From an uncultured Aquabacterium sp. (GTDB lineage: Bacteria > Pseudomonadota > Gammaproteobacteria > Burkholderiales > Burkholderiaceae_C): 7,362 bases of DNA. Positions 6,078 to 7,362 of the stretch are shown one piece after another. Each line of letters opens with the position of its first letter. Position 1 is the first letter of the stretch. The notes under the pieces are model-generated. The model made no database searches. It saw only the letters and a program-made list of their open reading frames with translations, and was not told the DNA's origin. Where the stretch lies: NCBI GenBank assembly GCA_937923225.1, contig CALAKR010000410.1, forward strand, positions 1 through 7,362, written 5' to 3'. A program made the translations under genes and the position numbers.

Positions 6078-7362
6078 ATGTACCCAGACAGCCTTGAAGG
6101 TTGCGCGGAATTAGTCACGGATGATCCAGGGGCGCAAGCCTGTTCATGCGCAGCCCATGGTGCTGCGTCGCTCACGGCCCTGCAACTCGAAGCGGTCGAG
6201 AACCTGAACCAGATCGGCGTGCTGACCTGGCGGCAAGGCCACGACAAGGTGCGGCTCAGTGCCCTGGCCCAGACGCTGCTGGCACTGCCTGAGCTGGTGC
6301 CGTTCAGTGAACTGCTGGGCCTGCTCGACCCCCAGGAGCGCCCCGGCTTGCAGGCCTACTGGCAGCAAATGGCCGACACCGGCCAGCGCCATACGGTGGC
6401 CGAGTTCAGTGTCTGCCTGCCGGAGGGCCGCCGCCGCATGGGCGGCAATGCCTTGTTCGAGCGTGATGCCGATGGCACCGTGGTGTGCTGCGTGGTCGCC
6501 ATCCAGGACATCACCAGCCACGATGCGATGGTGCAGGCCCTGTCCGACAGCGAGGCCCGCCTGGAAGAGGCCCAGCGCATTGCCCAGTTCGGCTACTGGG
6601 AGTGGGATTTCGAGCAGCGCCGCGCGATGCTCTCCGATCAGGCCGTGGCCATGTGGGGGCTGCCGCCATCCTGGCGCGCCGACGAGCGCGGTCTGCTGGG
6701 CCTGCTGCCCGAAGATCAGCGCGAGTGGGTGGGAAAGCTCTACATGGAGGCTTTCGCCAAGGGCCAGACCTCGCTGCGCTATGAGGTGCGCAAGAGCGAC
6801 GACGACGGCAACGTGCGCGAGTTCCACTCCCTGGTCAAGATCGACTATGCGCCGGACGGCAAGCCCCGGCGCCTGCTGGCCACGCTGCAGGACATCAGCG
6901 AGCTCAAGTCCTACCGCCGCCAGCTGCATTCGCTGTCCTTCTTCGACACGGTGACGGGGCTGCCCAACCGCGCCCTGTTCGTCGACCGGCTGAACCACGC
7001 GCTGACGGACGCCTCATGGCACGGTCAGCAACTGGGCATCCTGATGCTGGACTTGGACCGCTTCAAGGACATCAACGATTCGCTGGGGCACACCGCGGGC
7101 GATGCCTTGCTACAGCAGGCCGCGCAACGCCTGCAACAGGTCATGCGCGAGTACGACACCGTGGCCCGCCTGGGTGGTGACGAGTTCGCGGCAGTAATTG
7201 AGGACGCTAGCTCCATGGATGAAGTCACTCGAATTGCCCACAAGATTTCACAGTCCATTGAGCAGCCTTTATTAGTGAGGCAGCATCCACTGCAGTTTAG
7301 TGCCAGTATTGGAGTCGCGATGTTTCCGAGCGACGGACGCCAGAAACACGAACTGGAAGAAC
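6078..7362 (+). CDS. PAS-PAS-GGDEF diguanylate cyclase (3' end outside the window)
   Basis: The first 428 residues of a cyclic-di-GMP signalling protein are visible. The frame is open from the ATG at 6078 to the window edge. Two PAS-like sensor domains come first: about 35-146, ending in VVAIQDIT, and about 165-276, opening FGYWEWD and ending in ATLQDISELK. They are joined by a helical, coiled-coil-like linker. The GGDEF domain starts near residue 285 (DTVTGLPNR, 290-298). It keeps metal-binding Asp325 (LDLDRFKDIND), guanine-binding Asn333 and Asp342, the intact GGDEF at 366-370 and an RxxD inhibitory site at 357-360, five residues upstream. It should therefore be an active, product-inhibited cyclase. 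The motif style (TGLPNRALF, ARLGGDEFA, SIGVAMFPSDG) is typical of GGDEF-EAL hybrids, so an EAL domain may follow. No membrane segment is seen, so the protein is likely cytosolic. Codon usage changes sharply from base 7191. The first 34 codons are also unlike the rest and carry three cysteines (9, 22, 24). Confidence 0.93.
   Translation, partial: MYPDSLEGCAELVTDDPGAQACSCAAHGAASLTALQLEAVENLNQIGVLTWRQGHDKVRLSALAQTLLALPELVPFSELLGLLDPQERPGLQAYWQQMADTGQRHTVAEFSVCLPEGRRRMGGNALFERDADGTVVCCVVAIQDITSHDAMVQALSDSEARLEEAQRIAQFGYWEWDFEQRRAMLSDQAVAMWGLPPSWRADERGLLGLLPEDQREWVGKLYMEAFAKGQTSLRYEVRKSDDDGNVREFHSLVKIDYAPDGKPRRLLATLQDISELKSYRRQLHSLSFFDTVTGLPNRALFVDRLNHALTDASWHGQQLGILMLDLDRFKDINDSLGHTAGDALLQQAAQRLQQVMREYDTVARLGGDEFAAVIEDASSMDEVTRIAHKISQSIEQPLLVRQHPLQFSASIGVAMFPSDGRQKHELEE

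Noticed and set aside
6017..6097. A 26-codon upstream frame overlapping the GGDEF start
   Set aside because: It has no ribosome-binding site and no notable sequence, and short open frames of this size are frequent here by chance.
5855..6247. N-terminal extension of the RidA-family protein by up to 131 residues
   Set aside because: The added sequence has no similarity to the family, crosses the divergent spacer and overlaps the GGDEF gene start. The family-typical N-terminus begins at the ATG at 5854.
6144..6998. A 284-codon leftward open frame opposite the PAS-PAS-GGDEF gene
   Set aside because: The plus strand carries clear PAS and GGDEF motifs in a frame open from 6078 to the window end. 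The antisense frame has no motif and is a shadow.

Overview
The window is GC-rich and has strongly G/C-biased third codon positions. It encodes ordinary bacterial housekeeping proteins whose sequences look like those of betaproteobacteria. The chorismate synthase, DsbB, glyoxalase I, the PabB-PabC fusion and the GACAAT-type promoter all fit the order Burkholderiales (Comamonadaceae, or the Rubrivivax/Leptothrix/Roseateles group). That placement rests on recognition only; no search was run.

Layout. Three genes read rightward on the left side: the 3' end of a YihY/BrkB-family membrane protein (2-535), a two-CBS-domain protein (721-1188) and aroC, chorismate synthase (1341-2444). The CBS gene is followed by a good intrinsic terminator. 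The loop of that terminator overlaps the -35 element of the likely aroC promoter. Four genes then read leftward and meet aroC tail to tail. In transcription order they are a RidA-family gene (5854-5396), dsbB (5387-4893), a pabB-pabC fusion (4835-2988) and gloA (2867-2463). RidA and DsbB are only 8 bases apart and are probably co-transcribed. The pabBC gene follows after 57 bases and gloA after a further 120. A 223-base divergent spacer separates the RidA gene from a rightward PAS-PAS-GGDEF gene (6078 to the window end), which is cut off by the window edge.

Function. AroC makes chorismate, and the PabB-PabC fusion converts chorismate to p-aminobenzoate for folate, so two steps of one pathway sit on opposite strands about 0.5 kb apart. 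The other genes share no obvious pathway: methylglyoxal detoxification (GloA), periplasmic disulfide formation (DsbB), enamine/imine deamination (RidA family), adenylate-responsive regulation (CBS) and cyclic-di-GMP signalling (GGDEF).

I see no mobile element, RNA gene, CRISPR array or convincing new system. The most notable signal is an abrupt change in codon usage inside the GGDEF domain from about base 7191, which suggests a recombination junction or an assembly join. Lesser signals are a 14-bp perfect palindrome upstream of the CBS gene, the terminator/promoter overlap before aroC, and a hairpin just upstream of the pabBC start codon.
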